NCBI RefSeq assembly: GCF_010729895.1
Contig: NZ_AP022612.1
Location: 5,580,001 to 5,644,000 of the forward strand
Source: Mycolicibacterium confluentis
GTDB taxonomy: Bacteria > Actinomycetota > Actinomycetes > Mycobacteriales > Mycobacteriaceae
Direction of reading: 5' to 3'
Length of the DNA stretch: 64,000 nucleotides
Shown: piece after piece, positions 49,602 through 57,659 of the stretch
Layout: the number at the start of each line of letters is the position of its first letter
Position numbering within the stretch: position 1 is the first letter of the stretch
The notes under the pieces: model-generated
Databases searched by the model: none
What the model saw: the letters and a program-made list of their open reading frames with translations, nothing else
What the model was told of the DNA's origin: nothing
Program-made: the position numbers and the translations under genes

Positions 49602-50966
49602 TTACTCACTGCTGCTGTCCGCGGTCGTGGCGGCCTTGGCGGCCTTGCGCTCGGCGCGCTTCTCGGCCCGCTCGGCCTGCTTCTCGGCGCGCTTCTCCGC
49701 GCGTTCCGCTTTCTTCTCGGCGCGCTTCTCGGCGGCCTTGTCGGCGCGGTCCTTGAGGGTGCGGCCGGCGTCGGAGATCGCCTCGGACACCTTCTGACCG
49801 GCGGACGTGACCGCGTCCTGCAGCGAATCGCCGGCGGCCGGCTGCGCCGGCGCGTCGGTGGAGGTCTCCTCGGTGTCGCTGACGAGGGTCACCTTGGCGA
49901 GGTCGGTGCCAGCCTCGGTGTCGGTGGCGCCGTCACCGGCGGCGCTGTCGGGGAGGTCGACGGGTGTGCTCGGTGCAGGCGCATCCAGGAGCGCGGCCGG
50001 GACGGTGCCCGGATCGGTGGCGGCGCGCTCGGTGAGCGGAGCGATGGAGGGCACCGGGTCGGCGGGTGCCAGCGGGTTGCCCGTGCCGTCCCAGCCGAGC
50101 GCCTTGGCGATGGCCTTCGTCAGCCCGACGAGCGAACCGATCGCGCCCACCGACTGTCCTTCGATACCGCCGACCGGCACACCGTCGATGAGGAGCGTCA
50201 TATCGACGGCGTTGAGCAGCGTTCCGCCCTGGCTCAGCAGCCCGCCCAGGGTCAGGCCGATTCCGGCGGTGACGCCGCCACCGATGTCGATGTGGATGCC
50301 CAGCGCGTCGAGCACCGGAGTCAGATCGACCTTCTGCCCGCCGTTGAGGAACGCGTCGACCATCTTGGTCGGGATGTTGATCAGTGTGTTGACGGCTGCG
50401 GCGAGGTCAGGACTCTCGGACGTCAACTCCGCCACGATCGAGGAGATGCTGGCGCCCAGGGCCACCACGGGTGCCAGCACTGGGCCGACCAGCCCGATCA
50501 GGACTCCGCTGAGGTAGTTGGTGGTGAAGTCCACGAGCGGCTGGAGCTCGGGAGGCATCGGCAAGACCAGGGGGATCAGCTCGTAGAGCGCTGCGGCACC
50601 GGGGGTGAGCGCCTCGAGATCCTTGGCGACCAAAGTGTTCAGCGCGTTCTTCGCGTTAGTGCCGATCTGGTCGAGGATCAGTCCGAAGTCGGGAAGCTCG
50701 CTGAGGTAGGTGAGCTGGTTGACGACGATCTGCTGCAGTATCGGGGCCGGTGCCTCCAGCCACGTGTTGACCAGGCCGGCGAAATTGACCTCGGTGTTGT
50801 TGAACAGCTCCCGCAACGGGGTGATCGGATCGACCGCGGCCGACAGCTGCACCGCCGGATGGGACACCTCCACGGTGGGCAGGCTGGGAGTGATCGGGGT
50901 GATCGCGATGGCTCCGGCGCCCATCAGGGCGACGCCGGCGGTTGCGTAGGAACGCAGGGCTGTCAT
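49602..50966 (-). CDS. GjpA-like exported protein, paralog 1
   Basis: 454 residues. The N-terminus MTALRSYATAGVALMGAGAIA is a signal-like hydrophobic segment followed by a Pro/Thr-rich mature start. Residues about 40-300 are an amphipathic, Leu/Gly/Asn-rich domain (PITPLRELFNNTEVNFAGLV, then ALGWDGTGNPLAPADPVPS). The last 80 residues are a highly charged Lys/Glu/Arg/Ala helix with KRAEKKAERAEKRAEK repeats. It matches the group of proteins labelled outer membrane porin GjpA after Gordonia jacobaea; porin activity here is by annotation analogy only. It is close in sequence to paralog 2, with shared leader sequence, indicating recent tandem duplication. Confidence 0.78.
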   Translation of the reverse strand: MTALRSYATAGVALMGAGAIAITPITPSLPTVEVSHPAVQLSAAVDPITPLRELFNNTEVNFAGLVNTWLEAPAPILQQIVVNQLTYLSELPDFGLILDQIGTNAKNALNTLVAKDLEALTPGAAALYELIPLVLPMPPELQPLVDFTTNYLSGVLIGLVGPVLAPVVALGASISSIVAELTSESPDLAAAVNTLINIPTKMVDAFLNGGQKVDLTPVLDALGIHIDIGGGVTAGIGLTLGGLLSQGGTLLNAVDMTLLIDGVPVGGIEGQSVGAIGSLVGLTKAIAKALGWDGTGNPLAPADPVPSIAPLTERAATDPGTVPAALLDAPAPSTPVDLPDSAAGDGATDTEAGTDLAKVTLVSDTEETSTDAPAQPAAGDSLQDAVTSAGQKVSEAISDAGRTLKDRADKAAEKRAEKKAERAEKRAEKQAERAEKRAERKAAKAATTADSSSE

Positions 50967-51060
50967 TCGGCTTCCTTACTGGAGAGTCAGTTCTGGACAA
51001 ACGGACGCTACTTGTAAATGAGCCGCGTTATGTGCGTTTTGAAATAATTCCTGGATACTC
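50967..51060 (-). promoter_or_regulatory. Conserved leader/promoter of gjpA-like paralog 1
   Basis: The minus strand reads a GTCCGTTTGTCCAGAACTGA block, then an AGTAAGGAAG ribosome-binding site 4 nt before the ATG. Almost the same sequence precedes paralog 2 (52501-52590). A CACATAA element further upstream is also shared and could be part of the -10 region. Confidence 0.55.
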
Positions 51061-51075
51061 TGCTGGCCTGGCTGA

Positions 51076-51106
51076 CCCGTGGCCCCCGTCGTGCGGGGGC
51101 CACGGG
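51076..51106 (-). terminator. Strong terminator after gjpA-like paralog 2
   Basis: Perfect 13-bp G+C-rich arms (51076-51088 and 51094-51106) with a 5-nt loop, just after the paralog 2 stop on the minus strand. Confidence 0.85.
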
Positions 51107-51117
51107 CCGGGCCGTGC

Positions 51118-52500
51118 TCAGTCCTCGCTGCTCGAGCTGCCCGAGCTCCCCGAGCTGCCAGCGCTGCCCGAACTGCCCGAACTGCCCGCCGCCTGCTTGG
51201 CGGCGCGCTTCTCGGCCCGCTCGGCCTGCTTCTCGGCGCGCTTCTCGGCGCGTTCCGCTTTCTTCTCGGCGCGCTTCTCTGCGGCCTTGTCGGCGCGGTC
51301 CTTGAGGGTGCGGCCGGCGTCGGAGATCGCCTCGGACACCTTCTGGCCCGCGGACTTGACCGCATCCTGCACGGCGTCGCCGGCGGCCGGCTGCGCCGGC
51401 GCGTCGGTGCTGTCCTCGGTGTCGCTGACGAGGGTCACCTTGGTGAGGTCGGCGCCGGCGGCGCCGTCACCGGCGGTGCTGTCGGTGAGGTCGACGGTCG
51501 TGCTCGGTGCGGGCGCATCCAGCAACGCGGCCGGGACCGTGCCCGGGTCGGTGGCGGCACGTTCCGTGAGCGGAGCGATGGAGGGCACCGGGTCGGCGGG
51601 TGCCAGCGGGTTGCCCGTGCCGTCCCAGCCGATCGCCTTGGCGATGGCCTGCGCGAGGCTGACCAGCGAACCGATCGTGCCCACCGCCTGTCCCGGGAGG
51701 TCGCCGATAGGCTCACCGTCGGCGAGCATCGTCAGACTGAGGGCGTTGAGCAGTGCTCCGCCCGGGCTCAGCAGCCCGCCCAGGGTCAGGCCGACCTTGG
51801 CGGTGATGCCGCCGCCGATGTCGAGCTGCACACCCAGGGCTTCGAGCACCGGAGTCAGATCGACGGTCTGTCCGCCGTTGAGGAACGCGTCGACCATCTT
51901 GGTCGGGATGTTGATCAGCGTGTTGACGGCCGCGCCGAGGTCGGGATTCTCGGCCGTCAGCTGGCCCAGGATCGAGGAGATGCTGGCCCCCAGGGCCACC
52001 ACGGGTGCCAGCACTGGGCCGACCAGCCCGATCAGCGCTCCGCTGAGGTACGTCGTGGTGAAGTCCACGATCGGCTGGAGCTCGGGGGGCAGCTCCATGA
52101 TCATCGGGATCAGCTCGTAGAACGCGGCCCCGGTCGGTGTGAGGGCGTCGAGGTCCGCGGCGACCAGCGTGTTCAGCGCGGCCTTCGTGTTCGTGCCGAT
52201 CTGGTCGAGGATCAGCCCGACGTCGGGAAGCTCGCTGAGGTAGGTGAGCTGGTTGACGATGATCTGCTGCAGGACCGGCGACGGCGCCTCCAGCCAGGTG
52301 TTGACCAGGCTGGCGAAGTTGACCTCCGTGTTGTTGAACAGCTCCCGCAACGGGGTGATCGGATCCACCGCGGCCGACAGCTGCACCGCCGGATGGGTCA
52401 CCTCCACGGTGGGCAGCGTGGGGGTGATCGGGGTGATCGCGATGGCTCCGGCGCCCATCAGGGCGACGCCGGCAGTTGCGTAGGAACGCAGGGCTGTCAT
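51118..52500 (-). CDS. GjpA-like exported protein, paralog 2
   Basis: 460 residues, nearly collinear with paralog 1: same signal region, PITPLRELFNNTEVNFASLVN, the same DGTGNPLAPADPVPS motif and the same Lys/Glu-rich tail. The C-terminus differs, ending in a Gly/Ser run (SSGSSGSAGSSGSSG). The domain between about 130 and 250 contains long uncharged helices (GPVLAPVVALGASISSILG) that could associate with a membrane. Function is unproven. A 151-bp spacer containing a strong terminator separates it from paralog 1, so each gene seems to be its own transcription unit. Confidence 0.78.
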   Translation of the reverse strand: MTALRSYATAGVALMGAGAIAITPITPTLPTVEVTHPAVQLSAAVDPITPLRELFNNTEVNFASLVNTWLEAPSPVLQQIIVNQLTYLSELPDVGLILDQIGTNTKAALNTLVAADLDALTPTGAAFYELIPMIMELPPELQPIVDFTTTYLSGALIGLVGPVLAPVVALGASISSILGQLTAENPDLGAAVNTLINIPTKMVDAFLNGGQTVDLTPVLEALGVQLDIGGGITAKVGLTLGGLLSPGGALLNALSLTMLADGEPIGDLPGQAVGTIGSLVSLAQAIAKAIGWDGTGNPLAPADPVPSIAPLTERAATDPGTVPAALLDAPAPSTTVDLTDSTAGDGAAGADLTKVTLVSDTEDSTDAPAQPAAGDAVQDAVKSAGQKVSEAISDAGRTLKDRADKAAEKRAEKKAERAEKRAEKQAERAEKRAAKQAAGSSGSSGSAGSSGSSGSSSSED

Positions 52501-52590
52501 TCAGCTTCCTTACTAGAGAGTCAGTTCTGGACAAACGGACCATACATGTACACAAGCTGACTTATGTGAAAATCGAAGTAATTCCCAGTG
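52501..52590 (-). promoter_or_regulatory. Conserved leader/promoter of gjpA-like paralog 2
   Basis: Shares with the paralog 1 leader the block GTCCGTTTGTCCAGAACTGA, the AGTAAGGAAG ribosome-binding site, the CACATAA element and an upstream GGAATTA. The intervening bases differ more, suggesting that the shared parts are functional. Confidence 0.55.
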
Positions 52591-52707
52591 AGCGGACGAC
52601 TCCGCCGGTAGACGGCGAAACCCCAACTGCCGAGCGGCCGTCTTTGTGCGCCCTGGACGGCGTGTTCACGTACCGACGCGGGCGCTCACCGGCACGTTCC
52701 GGACAGC

Positions 52708-52740
52708 AGTCGGCCCCCGCCATGATGGCGAGGGCCGACT
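52708..52740 (-). terminator. Terminator hairpin after gjpA-like paralog 3
   Basis: 16-nt arms (52708-52723 and 52725-52740) pair at 15 of 16 positions; in practice the innermost bases form the loop. It is related in sequence to the hairpin at 49549-49580. Confidence 0.75.
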
Positions 52741-52761
52741 GGTCTATCGGTGCGGAGTCAG

Positions 52762-54225
52762 CTACTCACTGCTGTCCGAGGCGCCTGCGGTCTTGGCTGC
52801 CTTGCGCTCGGCGCGCTTCTCGGCACGTTTCTCCTTGGCCGCCTTGATGTTGTCGCGCACACCCTCGACAGCGGCCTTCGCCTGATCACGCACGTGGTTG
52901 ACGGCGTCGGCGATCTTCTTGCCGGGCTTGGGCTTGTCCGCGGCCGTGGAGGAGCCTCCGGCGGCCGACGTGTCCTTCTCCGCGGTCAGCTGATCGACCA
53001 GCGACGAATCCGGACCCTCGGCGTTCGACTCGAGACCCGACTCCACGCTCGAAGAGGACTGGGCCGCAGGCGCCTTCTTCTCGATGGACGACTCGGTGTT
53101 GACGGACACCAGCGCCGCCTTCGACTCCAGCTCGGGTACCGAGCCCGGATCGTCGTCGGCCGCCCGCAACAGCGACGGATCCGGGGCATCGGGCTCCTCC
53201 GGAGCGCCGATGGTGGGGAACTTGAACTTGGTCAGCGGGTTGCCCGTGCCGTCCCAGCCCAGCGCGACGGCGATCATCTGCGACAGGTTGGTCAAAGCCG
53301 CCAGCGGGCCGAGCGGCCGTGGCGCAATGTTCAGAACGAAACCGGACGCATCGACATCGAGGCCGATGGAGTTGAAGATTGAGCCCCCGATGCCGGGAAG
53401 CCCTTCGGGGTGCTCTTCGGGGTTGGTGCCCGGGGCCAAGAAGGTGCCCCCGGTGGAGAGAAGCCCCCCGAAGCCGAAGCTCAAACCGTTGATGGCCACG
53501 CCCTCCGGCAGGCCCCCGGAGATCAGGGGCAACAGGAAGTTGAGGTTGAGGGTGGAACCGTTGAGGACCGACCCGATCACCCGGGCGGGCGCCGAGATCA
53601 GCACCTGCAGTGCGTCGGTGAAGGACGCGGCGGTCACGACGTCGCGGACGACATTGAGTGCCTCCACCACGGGACTCAGGACTGGGCCGACCAGGCCGAT
53701 CAGAACCCCACTTGCCGGCGATGCCAGGAGGTTGACCAGCGTGGGAACCCACTCCGGAGTCTCGGGCGGCAGGAAGAGCGGAAGGAACGCGGCCATCAGC
53801 GAATGCCACTGATCGTTGTTGCCGGCGATCAGCATGAGATCGGCCTCGGACTCCGAGTCGAGGCCGATGAAGGTGGCGTACTTGATCGCGTTCTGGAGGT
53901 TCTGGCCGATCTGGCTGATGACGTTCCCGATGTCCGCCGGGTTGGTGAGCAGCTGTTGCAGGTAGTCGGACTGGTTGACCAGGAGCTGCTGCAGGACCGG
54001 GAAAGGCGCGTTGAAGTAGCTGTTGGTGAGTGCCGTGGCATTGGCGGACGTGGCGTTGAACACGTCGATCCACGGGGTGATTGGGTTGATCGATGCCGAC
54101 AACGCCACGGGCGGCGATGCGACTTCGACGTCGGGCAGCGGTGGCGCCACCGGAGTCATCGCGATAGCGGTGGCGCCCACCAGGGCGATACCAGCCGTCG
54201 CATACGGACGAAGGCCAACCTGCAT
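52762..54225 (-). CDS. GjpA-like exported protein, paralog 3 (diverged)
   Basis: 487 residues, clearly related to paralogs 1 and 2 but more distant: MQVGLRPYATAGIALVGATAIA signal region, PITPWIDVFNATSANATALT, GPVLSPVVEALNVVRDVV and ALGWDGTGNPLTKFKFP. The Ser/Glu-rich linker is longer and the basic tail is KAAKEKRAEKRAERKAAK. It has an AGGAG ribosome-binding site 6 nt before the ATG and is fed by the palindrome-rich spacer at 54226-54619 rather than by the leader of the other two. Porin function is possible but only by family label. Confidence 0.78.
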   Translation of the reverse strand: MQVGLRPYATAGIALVGATAIAMTPVAPPLPDVEVASPPVALSASINPITPWIDVFNATSANATALTNSYFNAPFPVLQQLLVNQSDYLQQLLTNPADIGNVISQIGQNLQNAIKYATFIGLDSESEADLMLIAGNNDQWHSLMAAFLPLFLPPETPEWVPTLVNLLASPASGVLIGLVGPVLSPVVEALNVVRDVVTAASFTDALQVLISAPARVIGSVLNGSTLNLNFLLPLISGGLPEGVAINGLSFGFGGLLSTGGTFLAPGTNPEEHPEGLPGIGGSIFNSIGLDVDASGFVLNIAPRPLGPLAALTNLSQMIAVALGWDGTGNPLTKFKFPTIGAPEEPDAPDPSLLRAADDDPGSVPELESKAALVSVNTESSIEKKAPAAQSSSSVESGLESNAEGPDSSLVDQLTAEKDTSAAGGSSTAADKPKPGKKIADAVNHVRDQAKAAVEGVRDNIKAAKEKRAEKRAERKAAKTAGASDSSE

Positions 54226-54297
54226 AACGAACTCCTATCGGTTGCGTCATCATTGACAGCCGCAACGTAGCTGAGAGTCCGCTGAGAAATTGCTTAT

Positions 54298-54317
54298 TTC
54301 GTGATAATGATCACGAA
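54298..54317. promoter_or_regulatory. Operator-like perfect palindrome upstream of gjpA paralog 3
   Basis: TTCGTGAT and ATCACGAA arms with a 4-nt spacer, about 73 bp before the start codon. Perfect symmetry and place suggest a dimeric repressor or activator site; the protein is unknown. Confidence 0.55.
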
Positions 54318-54514
54318 GTTATCTCCCATTCCACGCGCATCTCCAAGCGAATTGATTTGCGCCTCACGCAGCGAGCGAAAAGCGGCGCTCGCGCGGGAGT
54401 TTCGAGAGTGGCACAGTCTGACACAGAATTGCTGCCGACGGGAGTGGGTACAGGTGTAGCAGGTAGTTAACCGGGTTCACGAAATCGCGAGGTTAGCGGC
54501 TAAGGCTGAAGTGT

Positions 54515-54533
54515 TTGCAGAAAAGTTCTGCAA
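54515..54533. other. Perfect 8-bp palindrome near the wzm 3' end
   Basis: TTGCAGAA and TTCTGCAA arms with a 3-nt spacer. On the minus strand it lies about 87 bp after the wzm stop, so it may be a terminator without T-tract or a protein-binding site. Confidence 0.5.
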
Positions 54534-54619
54534 CAAGTTTCACATTTAATTGCCCGAAGGAAATTACCCACAGTAATGAATACGGACAAATTCGGCAACA
54601 GTTGTAACGGCCTGGAGTG

Positions 54620-55450
54620 CTACACCCAGTACGGAACGCGCGCCCGATATTGTCGCATCGCCACCAGCGCGACGATCCAGCCCACCACCGTCAACGTCAG
54701 CACCACGGCCCAGTGATGCCATTGCTGCTCCGCTCCCAAAAGCGGCGCGCGGACAATGTCGACGTAGTGCAGCAGCGGGTTGAACTGGATGATCTTGGCC
54801 CAGCCGCCGGCACCCTGATCGCGCAACGTCTGGTCGTTCCAGATGATCGGCGTCATATAGAACAGCAGCTGCACCAGGCTGAAGAGCAGCGGGCTGATGT
54901 CGCGGTACCGCGTGGCCAGGATGCCGAAGCACAGCGCGACCCACACACAGTTGAGCATGATCAGCGCCAGGGCCGGGATGAACGTCAGGTCCGTCCACTT
55001 CCACGGCTGTGGGAACACGATCGCGATGATCACGAAGATGATGATGTTGTGGGCGAACAGCAGGATCTGCCGCCACACCAGCCGGTAGACGTGCACGCTC
55101 AGCGGCGTCGGTAGCTGTTTGATCAGGCCCTCATTGGAGACGAACACGTCCGCGCCCTCGAGGATCGCGGCGTTGAGCAGGTTCCAGATGATCAGCCCCA
55201 GCGTCACGTAGGGCAGATGTTCGCGCAGTTCGAGATGGAACAGCTTCGAGTACAGCCCGCCCAGCGCGACGGCCATGGTGCCGGTCGCGATCGTGATCCA
55301 GAACGGGCCCAGCACCGAACGGCGGTAGCGCTGTTTGATGTCCTGCCAGCCCAGGTGTAGCCACAGTTCGCGGCGGCCGAAGCCGTCGACGAGGTCGCGC
55401 CTGGCCTTGGCGAAGGTCCGCGACTGTGCCGCGGCGTCGGTGAAGGTCAT
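54620..55450 (-). CDS. wzm: Galactan precursor ABC exporter permease Wzm
   Basis: 276 residues from ATG 55450, overlapping the glfT1 stop by 4 bp (ATGA). ABC-2-type permease with six hydrophobic segments and the conserved QDIKQRYRRSVLGPFWITI N-terminal motif seen in polysaccharide exporters. With Wzt it flips the lipid-linked galactan across the plasma membrane, where the Aft and Emb enzymes add arabinan. Corresponds to Rv3783. Confidence 0.95.
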   Translation of the reverse strand: MTFTDAAAQSRTFAKARRDLVDGFGRRELWLHLGWQDIKQRYRRSVLGPFWITIATGTMAVALGGLYSKLFHLELREHLPYVTLGLIIWNLLNAAILEGADVFVSNEGLIKQLPTPLSVHVYRLVWRQILLFAHNIIIFVIIAIVFPQPWKWTDLTFIPALALIMLNCVWVALCFGILATRYRDISPLLFSLVQLLFYMTPIIWNDQTLRDQGAGGWAKIIQFNPLLHYVDIVRAPLLGAEQQWHHWAVVLTLTVVGWIVALVAMRQYRARVPYWV

Positions 55451-56340
55451 CGGCCGAACCTTTCGCGTCTGCCGAGACGACGGAGTCGGATCCACTCCCG
55501 CAGTCCCGCCGGGTCCCGTCGTGACACCAGGAAGTACCACCCGAACCGCACCCATTCCTGGAGCAGCAGCTTGCGCAGGCCCGGCTGGGACAGCAGATAG
55601 CCGCGATTGCGGTAGGTGAAGAACCGTTTGGTCTCATCGTCGGGGTACTGGGTGTGCATCCGTCCGCCGAGGATGGGTTTGAACTCGTCGCTGCCCTGCG
55701 GGTGCAGGTAGACGGTGTCCAGGCAGGTGCCGAACGGCAGGCCGGAGCGCACCAGTCGGCGGTGCACCTCGACCTCGTCGCCGCGGACGAACAGTCGAAT
55801 GTCGGGTACGCCGACGGCCTCCAGCGTCGTCGCGCGGAACAACGCGCCGTTGAACAGGGAGGCGATGCCGGGCAACAGATCACCGCCGCCGTCGCTGCGC
55901 AGTTCGGACACCCGGCGTCGCCACACCAGGCCGCGGCGCAGCGGAAACGCCAGGCGCTCGGGATCGTTGAGGTCGCAGACCATCGGGGACACCTCGGCCA
56001 ACCCGTGGCGCTGCGCGCACGCCAACAGCGTGCTGAGCACGTCGGCGTCCTGTGGGCGGCCGTCGTCGTCGGCCAGCCAGACCCAGTCCGCGCCGCCGGC
56101 GAGTGCATTCAGGATGCCCAGCGCGAAACCGCCTGCGCCGCCGAGGTTTCGTGCAGACCCCAACCACGTCGCCGGAATGGGTTGGCGTGCAACGAGTTCA
56201 GCGATCTTCGGGTCGTTGTCGTTGTCCACCACGATCAGATGGTCGGGGGGGCGGGTCTGGGTGGCGACGGCCGCCAGTGAGGCGGCCAACTGCTCGGGGC
56301 GGCGATGGGTGACCACCACCGCGTAGACGATCTCGCTCAT
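55447..56340 (-). CDS. glfT1: Galactofuranosyltransferase GlfT1
   Basis: 297 residues from ATG 56340. GT2-type enzyme that adds the first two Galf residues to the decaprenyl-PP-GlcNAc-rhamnose acceptor. The N-terminus EIVYAVVVTHRRPEQLAASL and the SARNLGGAGGFALG segment are followed by the metal site WLADDDGRPQ. Arrangement wzt-glfT1-wzm with ATGA overlaps on both sides ties priming of the galactan to its export. Confidence 0.95.
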   Translation of the reverse strand: MSEIVYAVVVTHRRPEQLAASLAAVATQTRPPDHLIVVDNDNDPKIAELVARQPIPATWLGSARNLGGAGGFALGILNALAGGADWVWLADDDGRPQDADVLSTLLACAQRHGLAEVSPMVCDLNDPERLAFPLRRGLVWRRRVSELRSDGGGDLLPGIASLFNGALFRATTLEAVGVPDIRLFVRGDEVEVHRRLVRSGLPFGTCLDTVYLHPQGSDEFKPILGGRMHTQYPDDETKRFFTYRNRGYLLSQPGLRKLLLQEWVRFGWYFLVSRRDPAGLREWIRLRRLGRRERFGR

Positions 56341-57131
56341 GCCCGACGGGTCTCCGCGAGCACTTCCCGCACATGGTGCGCCGCGTCCTCGCCCTCGTAG
56401 GCGCGCACGACGTCCTCGATCCCGCCGCTCATCCGGATGGTGCCGTGATCGATCCACATCGCGGTGTTGCACAACCGCGCCAGGAACTCGTTGGAGTGGC
56501 TGGCGAACACCAGGATTCCGGAACGTTCCACCAGGCTCTGCAGACGCGACTGCGCCTTCTTGAGGAACTCGGCGTCGACAGCCCCGATGCCCTCGTCGAG
56601 CAGCAGGATCTCGGGGTCGATGCTGGTGACCACGCCCATCGCGAGGCGCACCCGCATACCCGTGGAGTAGGTGCGCAGCGGCATCGAGAGGTATTCGCCC
56701 AACTCGGTGAACTCCGCGATCTCGTCAACCTTGGCCATCATCTGCTTGCGGGTCTGCCCGAGGAACAGGCCGCGGATGATGATGTTCTCGAAGCCGGAGA
56801 TCTCCGGATCCATGCCGACGCCGAGGTCGAACACCGGGGCCACCCGGCCTCCGACACGGGCCGTCCCGCGGGTGGGTTCGTAGATGCCGGACAGCAGTCG
56901 CAGGAGCGTCGACTTGCCCGCACCGTTGTGGCCGACCAGGCCCACCCGGTCGCCCATCTTGAGCGACATCGTGATGTCGCGCAGCGCTTCGACGACGACG
57001 ACGTTGGAACTGTTGCGTCCGATGGCGCCGCCGGCCTTGCCCAGGAACGCCTTCTTCAGCGAACGGGACTTCGCGTCGAAGATGGGGAACTCAACCCACG
57101 CGTCGCGGGTTTCGATGTAGGGATCGGTCAT
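56337..57131 (-). CDS. wzt: Galactan precursor ABC exporter ATPase Wzt
   Basis: 264 residues. Walker A is GHNGAGKSTLLRLLSG, the signature region is TYSTGMRVRLAMGV, and Walker B is PEILLLDEGIG, followed by the H-loop FASHSNEF. It has no C-terminal carbohydrate-binding extension of the kind seen in some O-antigen Wzt proteins. It powers Wzm in exporting the lipid-linked galactan; the M. tuberculosis equivalent is Rv3781. Confidence 0.95.
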   Translation of the reverse strand: MTDPYIETRDAWVEFPIFDAKSRSLKKAFLGKAGGAIGRNSSNVVVVEALRDITMSLKMGDRVGLVGHNGAGKSTLLRLLSGIYEPTRGTARVGGRVAPVFDLGVGMDPEISGFENIIIRGLFLGQTRKQMMAKVDEIAEFTELGEYLSMPLRTYSTGMRVRLAMGVVTSIDPEILLLDEGIGAVDAEFLKKAQSRLQSLVERSGILVFASHSNEFLARLCNTAMWIDHGTIRMSGGIEDVVRAYEGEDAAHHVREVLAETRRA

Positions 57132-57143
57132 GTCGCGTCGCGG

Positions 57144-57659
57144 TTACAGGTATTGCCCCGTGCCCGGCGCTGTCCCGGGCCGGCCGGGTACACCCATACC
57201 TGGGGGGAGCGCACCCTGACGCATCTGTTCCAGTTGGGCGCGGGCGGCCATCTGCTGCGCGAACAGCGCGGTCTGGATGCCGTGGAACAGGCCCTCGAGC
57301 CAACCGACGAGCTGCGCCTGCGCGATGCGCAACTCGGCGTCCGTCGGCACAGCGTCGTCGCTGAACGGCAGCGCCAGGCGCTCGAGCTCGTCGCGCAGCT
57401 CCGGGGCCAGGCCGTCCTCGAGCTCGCTGATCGAGGTCTTGTGGATCTCCCGTAGGCGGTTGCGGCTGGCGTCGTCGAGCGGTGCGGCCTTCACCTCCTC
57501 GAGCAGCTGTTTGATCATGGTGCCGATCCGCATGACCTTGGCGGGCTGCTGGACCAGGTCGGTCACCGACTTGTCGTCGTCCTCACCGCCGGTCGCGGCA
57601 GCCGTCATCTCGGGGTTCGGCACACCGATGATTTCGATGTTGTCGTCGTCAGTGCTCAC
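57144..57659 (-). CDS. bpa: Bacterial proteasome activator Bpa
   Basis: 171 residues from a GTG (VSTDDDNIEIIGVPNPEM) that forms a GTGA overlap with the upstream stop. The helical core (QQPAKVMRIGTMIKQLLEEV to FHGIQTALFAQQMAARAQLEQM) and the C-terminal GQYL match Bpa/PafE (Rv3780). This ATP-independent ring opens the 20S proteasome gate through the C-terminal GQYL motif. The motif is intact. It lies within the galactan export operon, 12 bp before wzt. Confidence 0.94.
   Translation of the reverse strand: MSTDDDNIEIIGVPNPEMTAAATGGEDDDKSVTDLVQQPAKVMRIGTMIKQLLEEVKAAPLDDASRNRLREIHKTSISELEDGLAPELRDELERLALPFSDDAVPTDAELRIAQAQLVGWLEGLFHGIQTALFAQQMAARAQLEQMRQGALPPGMGVPGRPGTAPGTGQYL

Larger units (their letters stand above)
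54226..54619. promoter_or_regulatory. A+T-rich spacer with several palindromes between gjpA3 and wzm
   Basis: 394 bp without a convincing gene and visibly richer in A+T than the surroundings. It holds an 8-4-8 palindrome at 54298-54317, an 8-3-8 palindrome at 54515-54533, a 5-1-5 palindrome at 54493-54503 and GTTGCG...CGCAAC at 54241-54266. It should contain the promoter of gjpA paralog 3; wzm ends on its other side. Confidence 0.6.

Noticed and set aside
54576..54716. A 46-codon plus-strand frame starting MNTDKFGNSCNGLECYTQ with four cysteines
   Set aside because: It lies mostly antisense to the 3' end of wzm, has a poorly placed ribosome-binding site, and no known homolog comes to mind. 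Left as unsupported.
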